Shown in pieces: positions 27,166 to 35,797 of a stretch of 64,000 bases of DNA. The translations under genes were made by a program, and so were the position numbers. A model generated the notes under the pieces. It saw only the letters and a program-made list of their open reading frames with translations. It had not been told where the DNA came from and did no database searches. The stretch comes from Alicyclobacillus tolerans. GTDB lineage: Bacteria; Bacillota; Bacilli; Alicyclobacillales; Alicyclobacillaceae. Location: the NCBI RefSeq assembly GCF_021739485.1, contig NZ_JAJFNK010000013.1, positions 62,001 to 126,000 of the forward strand. Reading direction: 5' to 3'. Positions within the stretch are counted from its first letter, which is position 1. Each line of letters starts with the position of its first letter.

Positions 27166-27881
27166 CCAATGCCCTCATTGAAATCGACAACTTGGTTCGG
27201 GAATACGTCATTGGGGGTCAGACCATCCGTGCATTGAACGGAATTGATCTGATCATTCAAAAAGGGGAATTTGTGGCGATTATGGGTCCTTCGGGTTCCG
27301 GAAAGTCGACGGCCATGAACATGATCGGTTGTTTGGATGTCCCTTCGTCTGGGCGTTACGTACTCGATGGATACGACGTTTCCACGTTGACAGAAGACCA
27401 ATTGGCGGAACTGAGAAACCACAAAATCGGTTTTGTGTTTCAGAACTTTAACTTGTTGCCCCGGACAACCGCTTTGGAAAACGTCGAATTACCCATGATG
27501 TATGCCGGGATTTCTCCGCGCGTGCGGCGAGAGCGCGCCATAGAGGCACTGGAACGAGTGGGACTCGCGGACCGCATGCACAACCGACCCAACGAATTGT
27601 CCGGTGGACAACAACAGCGCGTGTCGATTGCTCGGGCTTTAGTGAATCATCCGGTGTTATTGCTGGCCGACGAGCCTACCGGTGCCTTGGACAGCCGGAC
27701 GACGGTGGAAATCCTGGCCCTGTTTGAAGAACTGCACAGTCAAGGAAATACCATCGTCATTGTGACGCATGAAGACGAAGTCGGAACTCGGGCGAAACGA
27801 ATTGTGCGGTTTCACGACGGGCAAGTGGAATCTGATGTGCACAACGAGGCACGAGAGGCGGCCGGAAGCCATGTTGATTGA
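27162..27881 (+). CDS. MacB-like ABC transporter ATPase
   Basis: 239 residues. TTG 27162 is the start; it overlaps the adaptor stop and has GGAGG upstream. Walker A GPSGSGKST, signature LSGGQQQR, Walker B LLADEPTGALD and H-loop IVTHEDE are intact. The sequence has the MacB/LolD features (GCLDVPSSGRYVLDG, GFVFQNFNLLPR). It powers the permease encoded next, with the adaptor upstream, as a tripartite-like exporter without an outer membrane; peptides or antibiotics are usual substrates. Confidence 0.93.
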   Translation: MTNALIEIDNLVREYVIGGQTIRALNGIDLIIQKGEFVAIMGPSGSGKSTAMNMIGCLDVPSSGRYVLDGYDVSTLTEDQLAELRNHKIGFVFQNFNLLPRTTALENVELPMMYAGISPRVRRERAIEALERVGLADRMHNRPNELSGGQQQRVSIARALVNHPVLLLADEPTGALDSRTTVEILALFEELHSQGNTIVIVTHEDEVGTRAKRIVRFHDGQVESDVHNEAREAAGSHVD

Positions 27882-29085
27882 GATTATCCGGGTGTCCTGG
27901 CGCAGTCTTCGAGCTAATAAGATGCGTTCGTTCTTGACCATGCTTGGCATCATTATTGGGGTCATGGCCGTGATCCTCAGTTCGGCCATTGGCCTGGGAA
28001 CGAAGGCAGGGGTGACCAAATCCGTAGAAAGTCTGGGGTCCAACGTATTGACCATCATGAACGGTTCAGCTTCTTCTGGAGGCGTCAGCCAGGGATTTGG
28101 CAGCGGGTCCTCCTTGACCGTTTCGGATGTCACAGCCATCGCCAATCAAGACCCAGATGTGCAGTACGTCTCTCCGGTCATTTCTCACAATGCGCAAGTC
28201 GTGTTCCAAAGCAACAACACCAACACCTCGATTGAAGGGGTCAGCGACCAATACCAGCAGATCAAAGGGATCAACATGGCCTCAGGCCGTTTCTTCCTTC
28301 CGCAGGAAGTGACTTCGGCATCGAACGTAGCCGTACTGGGAAGCACCGCTGCGCAGACCTTGTTTGCGGGAGAAGGTAATCCGGTCGGGCAATCCATTCA
28401 AATCCAAGGGATTCCGTTCACCGTCGTTGGAGTGGCGGCACCTCAGGGAGGCAGTGGTTTCAACAGCCCGGATGACGCGATTGCCATTCCGTACACTACG
28501 GAGATGAACCTGATGACGGGGACGAGTGGTGTCAGTCAAATTGTGGTATCTGCGACGTCGCCCAACGTGATGTATCAGGCGCAATCCGAGATTGAGTCGA
28601 CCTTGCGATTGACGCACCAGTTGTCCGCAGCGACTCCGGATGACTTTCGCATTATCAATCAGACCACGATTTTGAGTGCCTTAAGTTCGGTGAGTCAGAT
28701 GTTGACCATGCTGCTTGACGGGATCTCCGCAATTTCCTTGTTGGTCGGCGGCATCGGGATCATGAACATCATGTTGGTTTCTGTGACGGAGCGGACGCGC
28801 GAAATAGGGATCCGGAAAGCGATTGGGGCGAAACGGGGGGTCATTTTGACGCAATTCCTCTTGGAGTCCTTGACACTCAGCGTGGCTGGGGCACTCATTG
28901 GAGTCATTGTCGGCGGTACAGGGGCCATTGTGACAGGCAACATCATGAAGGATGGGAGTTTGCTTTCGGTGTGGGCTGCGGTGCTGGGCGTAGTATTTTC
29001 CGTCGCCATCGGCATTATCTTCGGCGTGTACCCAGCCCGAAAGGCCGCCCACCTCAAGCCGATTGATGCGCTGCGGTTTGAGTAG
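27871..29085 (+). CDS. MacB-like ABC transporter permease
   Basis: 404 residues from ATG 27871, which overlaps the ATPase gene by 11 nt. The N-terminal helix (RSFLTMLGIIIGVMAVILSSA) is followed by a large extracytoplasmic domain (about 45-280) and three C-terminal helices of the FtsX type, with the MacB signature LLVGGIGIMNIMLVSVTERTREIGIRKAIGA between helices 2 and 3 (long motif abbreviated here as family-defining). It forms a dimer with the ATPase and probably works by mechanotransmission. Confidence 0.92.
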   Translation: MLIEIIRVSWRSLRANKMRSFLTMLGIIIGVMAVILSSAIGLGTKAGVTKSVESLGSNVLTIMNGSASSGGVSQGFGSGSSLTVSDVTAIANQDPDVQYVSPVISHNAQVVFQSNNTNTSIEGVSDQYQQIKGINMASGRFFLPQEVTSASNVAVLGSTAAQTLFAGEGNPVGQSIQIQGIPFTVVGVAAPQGGSGFNSPDDAIAIPYTTEMNLMTGTSGVSQIVVSATSPNVMYQAQSEIESTLRLTHQLSAATPDDFRIINQTTILSALSSVSQMLTMLLDGISAISLLVGGIGIMNIMLVSVTERTREIGIRKAIGAKRGVILTQFLLESLTLSVAGALIGVIVGGTGAIVTGNIMKDGSLLSVWAAVLGVVFSVAIGIIFGVYPARKAAHLKPIDALRFE

Positions 29086-29279
29086 CTTTGAAAGCCCGTT
29101 GGTCAATGATTCGGTGAACCTTGGAGCTGGGGAATGCAGGATTGTTTTCATGGTTGTTGGCCGATATGATAGAACGGAAGTGTTGATTTACACGACATCG
29201 AACGAGACGTGCACCACGAGATATGAGGCGTTGAACGCCAAGAATCCATCATCGGTGGAGAGCCGAATGGAGGATTCGA

Positions 29280-29981
29280 ATGGTTGAGGAGGATGGGACA
29301 TTGAAGAAGATTGCTGACGGAATTGCACTTTTGGACCTCTCTGTTGCAATGGGAAACCAGCAGATGGTCGTCCATCCCACGTTGTTGTGGGACGACAAAG
29401 ACGTCATCTTGGTGGACACAGGATTTCCTGGAATGTTGACTTCGATACGGGACGAGATGGAACGTGCCGGTTTTGCTCTGGAACGTTTGTCAAAAGTGAT
29501 CTTAACGCACCAAGATTACGATCACATTGGCGGATTACCGGAAATCCAGCAATCGGTGGGCCCTGTTGAAGTCCTGGCCCACGACTTTGACAGACCGTAC
29601 ATCGAAGGGGAAAAGTTGTTGATAAAACACGACCCAAGCAGAGGAACGCCTCCTCGGGCAAAGGTGGATCAGTTAATTGGGGAAGGAGATATCCTTCCGT
29701 ATGCCGGTGGCTTAAGGGTCATATTCACACCGGGGCATACACCAGGACACATTAGCCTGTACCATCCGGAAAGTCAGTCGCTGATAACTGGGGATGCCAC
29801 CGTTTCCAATGACGGGGAACTCCTTGGACCGAACGAAAAATTCACACCCGATATGCCATTGGCCTTGAAATCCCTTGCTCGCTTTACCGACTTTGATATA
29901 AAAACAGCGCTTTGTTATCACGGAGGTATATGCGATCACGACGTCAACGCGCAATTTGCGCGGCTTGCGACCCGGGCATAA
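29280..29981 (+). CDS. MBL-fold metallo-hydrolase
   Basis: 233 residues from ATG 29280, 6 nt after GGAGG. The metal-binding motifs are present: THQDYDHIGG (the HxHxDH position with Gln for the second His), GHTPGH, GDAT and a C-terminal His in CYHGG. This Gln variant is common in a subgroup related to quorum-quenching lactonases and glyoxalase-II-like enzymes. The substrate is unknown. It is a single-gene unit converging on the DoxX gene. Confidence 0.85.
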   Translation: MVEEDGTLKKIADGIALLDLSVAMGNQQMVVHPTLLWDDKDVILVDTGFPGMLTSIRDEMERAGFALERLSKVILTHQDYDHIGGLPEIQQSVGPVEVLAHDFDRPYIEGEKLLIKHDPSRGTPPRAKVDQLIGEGDILPYAGGLRVIFTPGHTPGHISLYHPESQSLITGDATVSNDGELLGPNEKFTPDMPLALKSLARFTDFDIKTALCYHGGICDHDVNAQFARLATRA

Positions 29982-30072
29982 CTTTCGTTATGAAATCTCA
30001 TAGGCCTCTTTAGAAGTATCTACCATTCCAGGCGATTCAGTCGAACGACAGAGCGGTATCGAATTTCTAAGA

Positions 30073-30126
30073 CCCTCGCGCTGGTTTGAACGACCCAAGA
30101 TTCAGCGACAGATACCAGCGCGAGGG
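30073..30126. repeat. 13-bp perfect inverted repeat between convergent genes
   Basis: CCCTCGCGCTGGT (30073-30085) and ACCAGCGCGAGGG (30114-30126) are separated by 28 bases. No T tract follows on either strand. It may slow transcription from both sides or be the end of a lost mobile element. Confidence 0.5.
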
Positions 30127-30219
30127 CATTACTTTGGCATTCTTGCTAGAATGGAAAAGGTGAAATTCCCCAGTTGACACGTGAATCTTTGCAGTACGTA
30201 CTTCGCTTCACGACTCGCT

Positions 30220-30837
30220 TCACATTTTGGCAGGAGTGCCATGATGCCGGCTTGGACTTGGATTGTAAGTATCCGTAAGATTCGAACTCTTGCGCACACC
30301 TGGGCCTGGAGTCCCCAACAGATTCTGACCTTTTTTATAGCGCATATATCCATCAATCCCGATAAGGCTTGCATAGCTCGGGAATTTGATCCAGACGACG
30401 TCTGTGACGATGTAGCCGAAGTTGTTCGCCGCTCCCGCAGTGATATACTGCAAATTCAGGAATAACGCAACCAAGATACTCCACACAAACCCAAATCCAA
30501 AGAATACGAAGGCGCCAATCAAGATTTCTAAGACGACAACTAGAAAATCTACAAGCCCTCCCATGTTGAGAAAAAGGTGGTTGGCAAACCACACCAGTAA
30601 TCCGTTTAGATGCAGCGGGTCAGAACCATGTGAATGTTGAATCCCTTGAACCATGCCTACGATTTTTCCTTTTGCGTCGAATTTACCGTCCCCGATCCAA
30701 CCACCCGTGAGTTTTTCCCATCCCGCTTGAAACCAGTCCCAGCCAAACAATAATCTGGCGATTGTAAATACAATCACAACAACAGCGTTCCACCGACTCT
30801 TTTTTAGTTCTGCTGCTACGGTGCTCCAGTACCCCAT
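30220..30837 (-). CDS. DoxX/DoxD-family membrane protein
   Basis: 205 residues from ATG 30837 after GGAGG. It has four hydrophobic helices (VVVIVFTIARLLFGWDWFQAG, then GLVDFLVVVLEILIGAFVFFGFG and following), with a polar loop carrying an HSHGSDPLHLNG stretch and a hydrophilic Pro/Ser-rich tail. DoxD is the quinone-reducing thiosulfate oxidase subunit of Acidianus, but most DoxX proteins have no proven role. The upstream CRP/FNR box suggests control by oxygen or carbon state. Confidence 0.75.
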   Translation of the reverse strand: MGYWSTVAAELKKSRWNAVVVIVFTIARLLFGWDWFQAGWEKLTGGWIGDGKFDAKGKIVGMVQGIQHSHGSDPLHLNGLLVWFANHLFLNMGGLVDFLVVVLEILIGAFVFFGFGFVWSILVALFLNLQYITAGAANNFGYIVTDVVWIKFPSYASLIGIDGYMRYKKGQNLLGTPGPGVRKSSNLTDTYNPSPSRHHGTPAKM

Positions 30838-30999
30838 TTCTGGTTCCTCCTTGAATCGTGGATATACAACATAAACCGGGTCTTTCTAGACAGGTTCTGT
30901 GACGCAATAAGACATCTGTTAACTGTATATTTGAGCCTAGTTATGTTGTTCACATGGCCCCCTTCCAGGGAATGTTAGGAACGGTTATTACGTCTTCAT

Positions 31000-31015
31000 T
31001 GTGATTTGGGTCACA
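31000..31015. promoter_or_regulatory. CRP/FNR-type palindrome upstream of the DoxX gene
   Basis: TGTGATTTGGGTCACA is a perfect TGTGA-N6-TCACA site. On the minus strand TAACAT (30972-30977) lies about 33 bp from its centre, near class II activator geometry for the DoxX gene (leader about 130 nt). Confidence 0.6.
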
Positions 31016-31088
31016 TTCAAACGGGAGAGTCATTCAGCGCATTTACCTGAGACCGATATAACCAATCCAAAGCAACTGCTTCAACTAG

Positions 31089-31232
31089 ACAAAACTGGTA
31101 TCTACCTATCTGTTAGGTCGTGGTGATCTAGAGGGACTACCTATTCGGCATAGTCCGAAGGTCATGGATGCACTAGGTGCTTCAGAGTGGTATCAACGCA
31201 TTGAAGTTGGACACGTGGATTTGTTCTTGTGA
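31089..31232 (+). pseudogene. Possible remnant of a coding sequence
   Basis: A 47-codon open stretch with protein-like composition (LLGRGDLEGLPIRHSPKVMD, then ALGASEWYQRIEVGHVDLFL) but no start codon or ribosome site. I do not recognise it. It may be the C-terminus of a lost gene. Confidence 0.2.
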
Positions 31233-31285
31233 AAGCCGTAACGTGAGTTCGTATGCCGATATTGAGGGGGTGTGTAGATGCTGTA

Positions 31286-31313
31286 AAGCCGCCCCGAACG
31301 GGTGGGGCGGCTT
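31286..31313 (-). terminator. Hairpin downstream of the SDR gene
   Basis: AAGCCGCCCC pairs perfectly with GGGGCGGCTT around an 8-base loop. On the minus strand it is followed by TTTAC, a short U tract, so it probably ends the SDR transcript. Confidence 0.6.
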
Positions 31314-31383
31314 GGGCCTATTCTACATAGCATATCCACAGCATGGCACAGCCAAGCCATGAATCGTCACGAAAAATTGCAAT

Positions 31384-32187
31384 TTACGCCGGGAAAAAGT
31401 TGATTCCTCCCGCCAAGGCGTTGCCCCCATCGATATTGATGTACTCTCCGGTAATGTAGGCTGCCGCTGGGCTTGAAAGATATGTCACGAGCCAGCCTAA
31501 TTCCTCAGGGCGTCCGGTTCTTCCAAGGGGGACTGCTTGCTGCGTGCGGGTGACGAAGTCCTTATCTGCTGCTTCTTCCATTTCTTCACTGAATCCCTGT
31601 GTAATAAAAAGTCCGGGTCCGACGGCATTGACGCGAATATGATGCTTTGCCCATTCGAGTGCCAGAGTCTTAGTCATGCCGTACACGCCGCTTCGTGCAG
31701 CCACGGAGTGAGCAATACCAGGTATTCCCCGGTGGACAGAGTTAATGATAATGTTCGTAATCACTCCACCCGTACCTTGTGCGATGACCTGACGACCAAA
31801 AGCGCGGGTCATGTAAAAGGTGCCATTGAGGTTGTTGTTTACTACGGCGTTCCAACCATTGACGCTAAGCTCTTCGGCCCGCATAGGGAACTGCCCACCA
31901 GCATTGTTCACGAGGATGTTGACTTGGCCATATGTATCTACCGCTCGCTGAATCAGGTTGTCCACTTCATCCGGTTTACGGATATCCGTTTGCACGGAGA
32001 GGATTGGAATGCCCTCCTTCTGAAAATCCACTTCTGCCTCTTTGAGAACCTCAGATCTGCGTCCTGCTATGACAATCGACGCACCCGCTCGACCCAGCTC
32101 GATGGCCATTTGTTTCCCCAGTCCTGTACCTCCGCCACTGACAATTGCGATGGAGCCCTTTAATAAATCGGATGTAAAAATACCCAA
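31384..32187 (-). CDS. SDR-family enoyl-CoA reductase-like oxidoreductase
   Basis: 267 residues. TTG 32187 was chosen because AGGGTG lies 8 nt upstream; GTG 32196 has it only 1 nt away. NADPH-binding SGGGTGLG, NNAG, and HSVAARSGVYGMTK followed by LALEWA. This last segment is very like peroxisomal trans-2-enoyl-CoA reductase (PECR) and the 2,4-dienoyl-CoA reductase group, where YxxxK is YGMTK here. The C-terminus has ITGEYINIDGG. A role in fatty-acid or branched-acid metabolism is likely, supported by the divergent acyl-CoA ligase gene. TTGATC-N18-TATAGT lies just upstream. Confidence 0.85.
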   Translation of the reverse strand: MGIFTSDLLKGSIAIVSGGGTGLGKQMAIELGRAGASIVIAGRRSEVLKEAEVDFQKEGIPILSVQTDIRKPDEVDNLIQRAVDTYGQVNILVNNAGGQFPMRAEELSVNGWNAVVNNNLNGTFYMTRAFGRQVIAQGTGGVITNIIINSVHRGIPGIAHSVAARSGVYGMTKTLALEWAKHHIRVNAVGPGLFITQGFSEEMEEAADKDFVTRTQQAVPLGRTGRPEELGWLVTYLSSPAAAYITGEYINIDGGNALAGGINFFPA

Positions 32188-32378
32188 GAGTCTCACACCC
32201 TATACTATATTTGGTAAAATCAAGTTAGATCAAGAAACAATCACAGGATTTCGTACTAACATGAAAAGTATAACGTATTTGTATTTTGATTTCTTAGAGA
32301 AAGGTTTTGTTTCATAGATCCGCAATTTGTACTTTCAATAGACGTCTTAAAAAATGGAATTTGAAAGGGTGGTACTGG

Positions 32379-34091
32379 ATGGATATTGGGTATGTTTTGC
32401 GGCGTACGACCAGTGAATTGAGCGATACGTCACCCTGTACACCAGCGCTGTTGCTGGAAAACGATGAGGAATGGTCCTTTGGAGACCTGCGTCGAGAGGC
32501 AGCAAACTACGCGCGAGCTTTACAAAGCCTTGGCGTAAACAAGGGCGACAGAGTAGGGATGCTGCTCTATAACTGTTTGGAATATTATGCCCTGTACTTT
32601 GCGATTGTGCAGCTTGGGGCCATCGCGGTGCGGATTAACTTCCGGCTCAAGAGCGAAGAGTTAAAGTATATCATTTCTAACGCGGCCTGCAAGGTTTTAT
32701 GCCTGCATTCGGAACTGGCCGACGAAGTGGCATACATACGTGACTCCTTGCCGGTAGAGTATTATATTGCGGGATCTGTCTCTCGTCGCGGGGAGAATTC
32801 GGCAACCGCCATCCAAGGTGCAGAGACTGGCCCGGCTTCAGCTGGTTCTGAAGCCGAACGTGTTTGGGCACTCCCGTGGTCCGTTTTGGAGAACGGCGGA
32901 TTGGACGATGCCGATGGACGAAGCGGGAGAGTCCCCGCTGTGGGACAGGGCAATGCTGGGGATCGCGTTGGGGACAAGGATACCCACGAGATCGAGCCCA
33001 TTGACTTGACTCTCGACGATCCCGCGATGCTGATGTATACGTCCGGTACAACCGGTCTTCCTAAAGGGGCATTGTGGACGCACGGAAACACACTATGGTT
33101 CGCATCGATGCAGATTGCAAAGTGGAATTTTGATACCTCTACCGTTATTTTTCCGACCGGTCCGCAGTATCACGTCGGTGCGCTTGAAGACCTCGCTTTG
33201 CCCACGCTGGCAGTAGGTGGTCGAGTTGTTATCCTTCGCAGCGGCCATTTTAACATGGAAAATGTGCTGTCGATCATCGAGAAGCGCCGCGTCACCCATA
33301 CGCTATTGTTCCCCAACATGATTTACGAGCTCATCAACCTTCCAACAATCGGTTCCTATGACCTGTCTAGTCTCAAAGTCATCTACACCGGGGGCGACCC
33401 GCTATCAGAAGTCGCCATAGAAACCCTTCTGAAAAAGTTGCCTAGTGTTCAGCTCATGCAGATGTACGGATTGACCGAAGGAACGCCGATTGCGACTTGC
33501 CTCGACGGGGAGTTCGCTCTTCAACACCCCGAAAGCGCAGGGAGGCCACTGCCGTTTACGGAGATAAAGGTCGTCGGAGAAGACGGTCAGCCAGTCAACA
33601 AGGGCGCAGTGGGCGAGATCTATATCCATAGCCCTGCAGTTGCTAAGGAGTACTGGAGGAACCCAAAGGCGACCGCAGAGACGTTTCAGAACGGATGGTG
33701 CAGTACAGGCGATCTCGGCCGCATCACGGACGACGGTTTCTTAGTCGTTACTGGGCGCAAAAAGGACATGATCCGCAGCGGTGGAGAGAACATTTATGCC
33801 ACTGAAATCGAGAATGTCATTGCCCGGCATCCTAAGGTGCGCGAGGTGGCGGTGATTGGTGTACCCCATCCCAAGTACTTGGAGACAGTCTGTGCCGTCG
33901 TTGTGTTACACAACGGTGAGGTAATGACGGAGGATGAGCTCATTGACTTCTGTCGGGATAAGCTTGCTGGATACAAACGTCCACGGCATGTACGGTTCGT
34001 GGAAAAATTCCCGCGAACGCCGTCATCGAAGATTCAAAAGTTCATCTTGCGTGAACAGATTGTGCAGACACACGTTAAGGATTGGGCGTAA
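32379..34091 (+). CDS. Acyl-CoA synthetase (AMP-forming ligase)
   Basis: 570 residues from ATG 32379, after AAAGGGTGG. ANL-superfamily motifs: P-loop YTSGTTGLPKG, MYGLTE, STGDLG, GRKKDMIRSGGENIYATEIE and the catalytic Lys in PSSKIQKF. The protein activates a carboxylic acid as acyl-AMP and then acyl-CoA. A Gly/Ala/Asp-rich insert (about residues 150-225) before the P-loop is absent from most relatives and may be a disordered loop. The divergent SDR suggests a common fatty-acid route. The substrate chain length is unknown. Confidence 0.92.
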   Translation: MDIGYVLRRTTSELSDTSPCTPALLLENDEEWSFGDLRREAANYARALQSLGVNKGDRVGMLLYNCLEYYALYFAIVQLGAIAVRINFRLKSEELKYIISNAACKVLCLHSELADEVAYIRDSLPVEYYIAGSVSRRGENSATAIQGAETGPASAGSEAERVWALPWSVLENGGLDDADGRSGRVPAVGQGNAGDRVGDKDTHEIEPIDLTLDDPAMLMYTSGTTGLPKGALWTHGNTLWFASMQIAKWNFDTSTVIFPTGPQYHVGALEDLALPTLAVGGRVVILRSGHFNMENVLSIIEKRRVTHTLLFPNMIYELINLPTIGSYDLSSLKVIYTGGDPLSEVAIETLLKKLPSVQLMQMYGLTEGTPIATCLDGEFALQHPESAGRPLPFTEIKVVGEDGQPVNKGAVGEIYIHSPAVAKEYWRNPKATAETFQNGWCSTGDLGRITDDGFLVVTGRKKDMIRSGGENIYATEIENVIARHPKVREVAVIGVPHPKYLETVCAVVVLHNGEVMTEDELIDFCRDKLAGYKRPRHVRFVEKFPRTPSSKIQKFILREQIVQTHVKDWA

Positions 34092-34245
34092 GGGAACGCG
34101 AACGTGCACACCAAACACAATAGGTATTTTCCATCGATGAATCGCCTCTACAACTCATGTGCTCGAGACATATACTGCGCAGAGGACAATGAACTAGTGT
34201 CAAATGCATAATCACGACTTCGAATCAATTGGGGGAGGAGGAGTC

Positions 34246-34494
34246 ATGCCAAAGACAAATGACAGCGATGCACCGTCTTCCAATCGTATCAGAAAAACAG
34301 CGATTGCAGTGGCATGCGTCGCAATCCTGGCCTCGATTGCCAATACATGGGCGACCATTGTGAACAACTGGGCGACCAATCTCAACACGATAGCCACCAT
34401 TGAAAACACTCGAGCAGCGAGGGGAAAAACCCACACAGGTACCGGCAGGGGTTCTCGCGATCGAGTACGGCGAATGAAAAGCAAGAAGAAATGA
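34246..34494 (+). CDS. Small single-span membrane protein, unknown
   Basis: 82 residues from ATG 34246 with GGAGGAG just upstream. After a polar start (PKTNDSDAPSSNRIRK) there is one hydrophobic helix (TAIAVACVAILASIAN), then NTWATIVNNWATNLNTIATIENT, an internal WAT/NNT repeat, and a basic tail (RVRRMKSKKK). No family is recognised. The repeat suggests a coiled or fibrous segment outside or along the membrane. Confidence 0.5.
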   Translation: MPKTNDSDAPSSNRIRKTAIAVACVAILASIANTWATIVNNWATNLNTIATIENTRAARGKTHTGTGRGSRDRVRRMKSKKK

Positions 34495-34559
34495 CTCTCA
34501 GGCTGTTGGATCCTTCAACCACACCAGTTTCTTTAAGGTGCTCATTTTACATATAGACT

Positions 34560-34588
34560 TGTAATTTTATAACATGTAATTTTATAAC
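34560..34588. repeat. 15-bp tandem repeat in an A/T-rich spacer
   Basis: TGTAATTTTATAAC starts at 34560 and 34575, with a degenerate third copy after it. It lies at the 3' ends of two converging small genes. The function is unknown. Confidence 0.6.
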
Positions 34589-34597
34589 TTGAAATTT

Positions 34598-34759
34598 TCA
34601 AACGTCCGTCTCCGGCTGTTTCTTCGGATGGACAGATGTACGCAGATCACGTTCATGCGGCCTGCCCCGCAACAGTAGGATGAACGTTATGAAGTGCAAA
34701 TTCTTGGGGATTGCCCGAATTTCTGACCACGGGTCATAGAGATTGTATAGCCACTGCAT
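34598..34759 (-). CDS. Small protein, unknown
   Basis: 53 residues from ATG 34759, 7 nt after GGAAGG. It reads MQWLYNLYDPWSEIRAIP, then a short hydrophobic stretch (HFITFILLLRG) and a polar basic tail. No family is recognised. The ribosome site and plausible composition argue for translation. Confidence 0.4.
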   Translation of the reverse strand: MQWLYNLYDPWSEIRAIPKNLHFITFILLLRGRPHERDLRTSVHPKKQPETDV

Positions 34760-34938
34760 CGTCTTTCCTTCCGATTTCGACCCGAAGAATACCATTCGTG
34801 TTTCTTTGGACCATAGGGTGGCTAGAAGAGACTAGTTCATAACACTTAATACGAATCGTCGGATTGGGCCTTTTTTGATGCTATGACCAAAATGTATCCT
34901 AAAGATGTTAGTTCTAGCATCAAAGGGGGTCTTTACCA

Positions 34939-35598
34939 ATGAAATCAAAAAAAGTACTAGTCTTTAGCGGGGTTGCATTACTGTCAATGTTCAGCGTTTC
35001 GGCGTGCGGGGCGGCCAATTCCCAAACGGCCTCGTCGCAGCCGCAAGCTAGCACTGCTCCGACGAAACCGGCTGCGAGTTCGACAAGCTCTGCAAATGCA
35101 ACGAACGGTGGCAACGGCGCAGGGACTTCCAAGGCCGTGGCGAAAGCCAGTTTCACGATGACCGTTGAAACGGGCAAAATGGATGGTAAATCGGGATGGC
35201 CGGAGTATACGCCGGCAAACCTCACTTTACCCGCAAACGCAGATGTCACCATTACCGTAAACAGCTATGACGATGGGAATGCACCCATTCCGTCGGGTGA
35301 CAACAAGGTAACGGGCACGGTTGACGGAACTATGACGGTTGACGGTAAATCCGTAACTTCCATCCCAACGAAAGACGTCGCGCATACTATCACCATTTCG
35401 AGCATCGGTCTCAACATTCCTATTGCTGTAAAAACATCCTCAGAGAAATACAGTGCGACTGAATTCACCTTCCATACACCGTCCAAACCGACAACATTGG
35501 ACTGGCAGTGCATGGCGGCATGTGGGAGTGGAAGCAGCGGTTGGCAGGGGGCTATGGCAACGGACGGCTGGATGAAAGGAACATTTAATGTCCAGTAA
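34939..35598 (+). CDS. Lipoprotein with cupredoxin-like domain
   Basis: 219 residues from ATG 34939 after AAAGGGGG. The signal peptide ends in a lipobox (SVSAC, Cys23), so it should be lipid-anchored on the outer face. A Ser/Thr/Ala/Gln linker (24-70) leads to a beta-rich domain (75-219; LPANADVTITVNSYDDG, HTITI). The C-terminal WQCMAACGSG with GAM and GWMKG nearby recalls the Cys-x3-Cys-Gly of CuA domains, but the expected His of that loop is absent. A copper or redox role is inferred only. It is a single-gene unit. Confidence 0.65.
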   Translation: MKSKKVLVFSGVALLSMFSVSACGAANSQTASSQPQASTAPTKPAASSTSSANATNGGNGAGTSKAVAKASFTMTVETGKMDGKSGWPEYTPANLTLPANADVTITVNSYDDGNAPIPSGDNKVTGTVDGTMTVDGKSVTSIPTKDVAHTITISSIGLNIPIAVKTSSEKYSATEFTFHTPSKPTTLDWQCMAACGSGSSGWQGAMATDGWMKGTFNVQ

Positions 35599-35696
35599 AG
35601 CACCGTTTGGTCAGTTACCCAGGGTCTTCAACCTTGCCACGGTTTCATCATGAAAGAGGTGCTGTCGCAAAACCTTTTCACCTCATGGCATATAAG

Positions 35697-35731
35697 GAAC
35701 AGGGCTGCCGAAATGGTCGGCAGCCCTGTTC
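35697..35731. repeat. 15-bp perfect inverted repeat
   Basis: GAACAGGGCTGCCGA and TCGGCAGCCCTGTTC with a 5-base loop. No T tract follows. It probably ends the lipoprotein transcript or is a relic of a mobile element; AGAGGTGCTGTCGCAAAA just upstream resembles IS ends. Confidence 0.6.
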
Positions 35732-35797
35732 AGTTCCAAACTCGGTCCATAGTATGTTAGCATGATTTGTAGAGTCTTAAAAGGAGAGTACATTTCT

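Larger units (their letters stand above)
30838..31383. other. 546-base intergenic region with regulatory box and decayed coding trace
   Basis: It holds the palindrome at 31000-31015, a possible broken coding stretch at 31089-31232 and a strong hairpin at 31286-31313. No intact gene is seen. Confidence 0.5.

Noticed and set aside
31177..31362. 61-codon plus-strand frame in the DoxX-SDR gap
   Set aside because: No ribosome site, Cys/Arg-rich composition, and it runs through a terminator hairpin.
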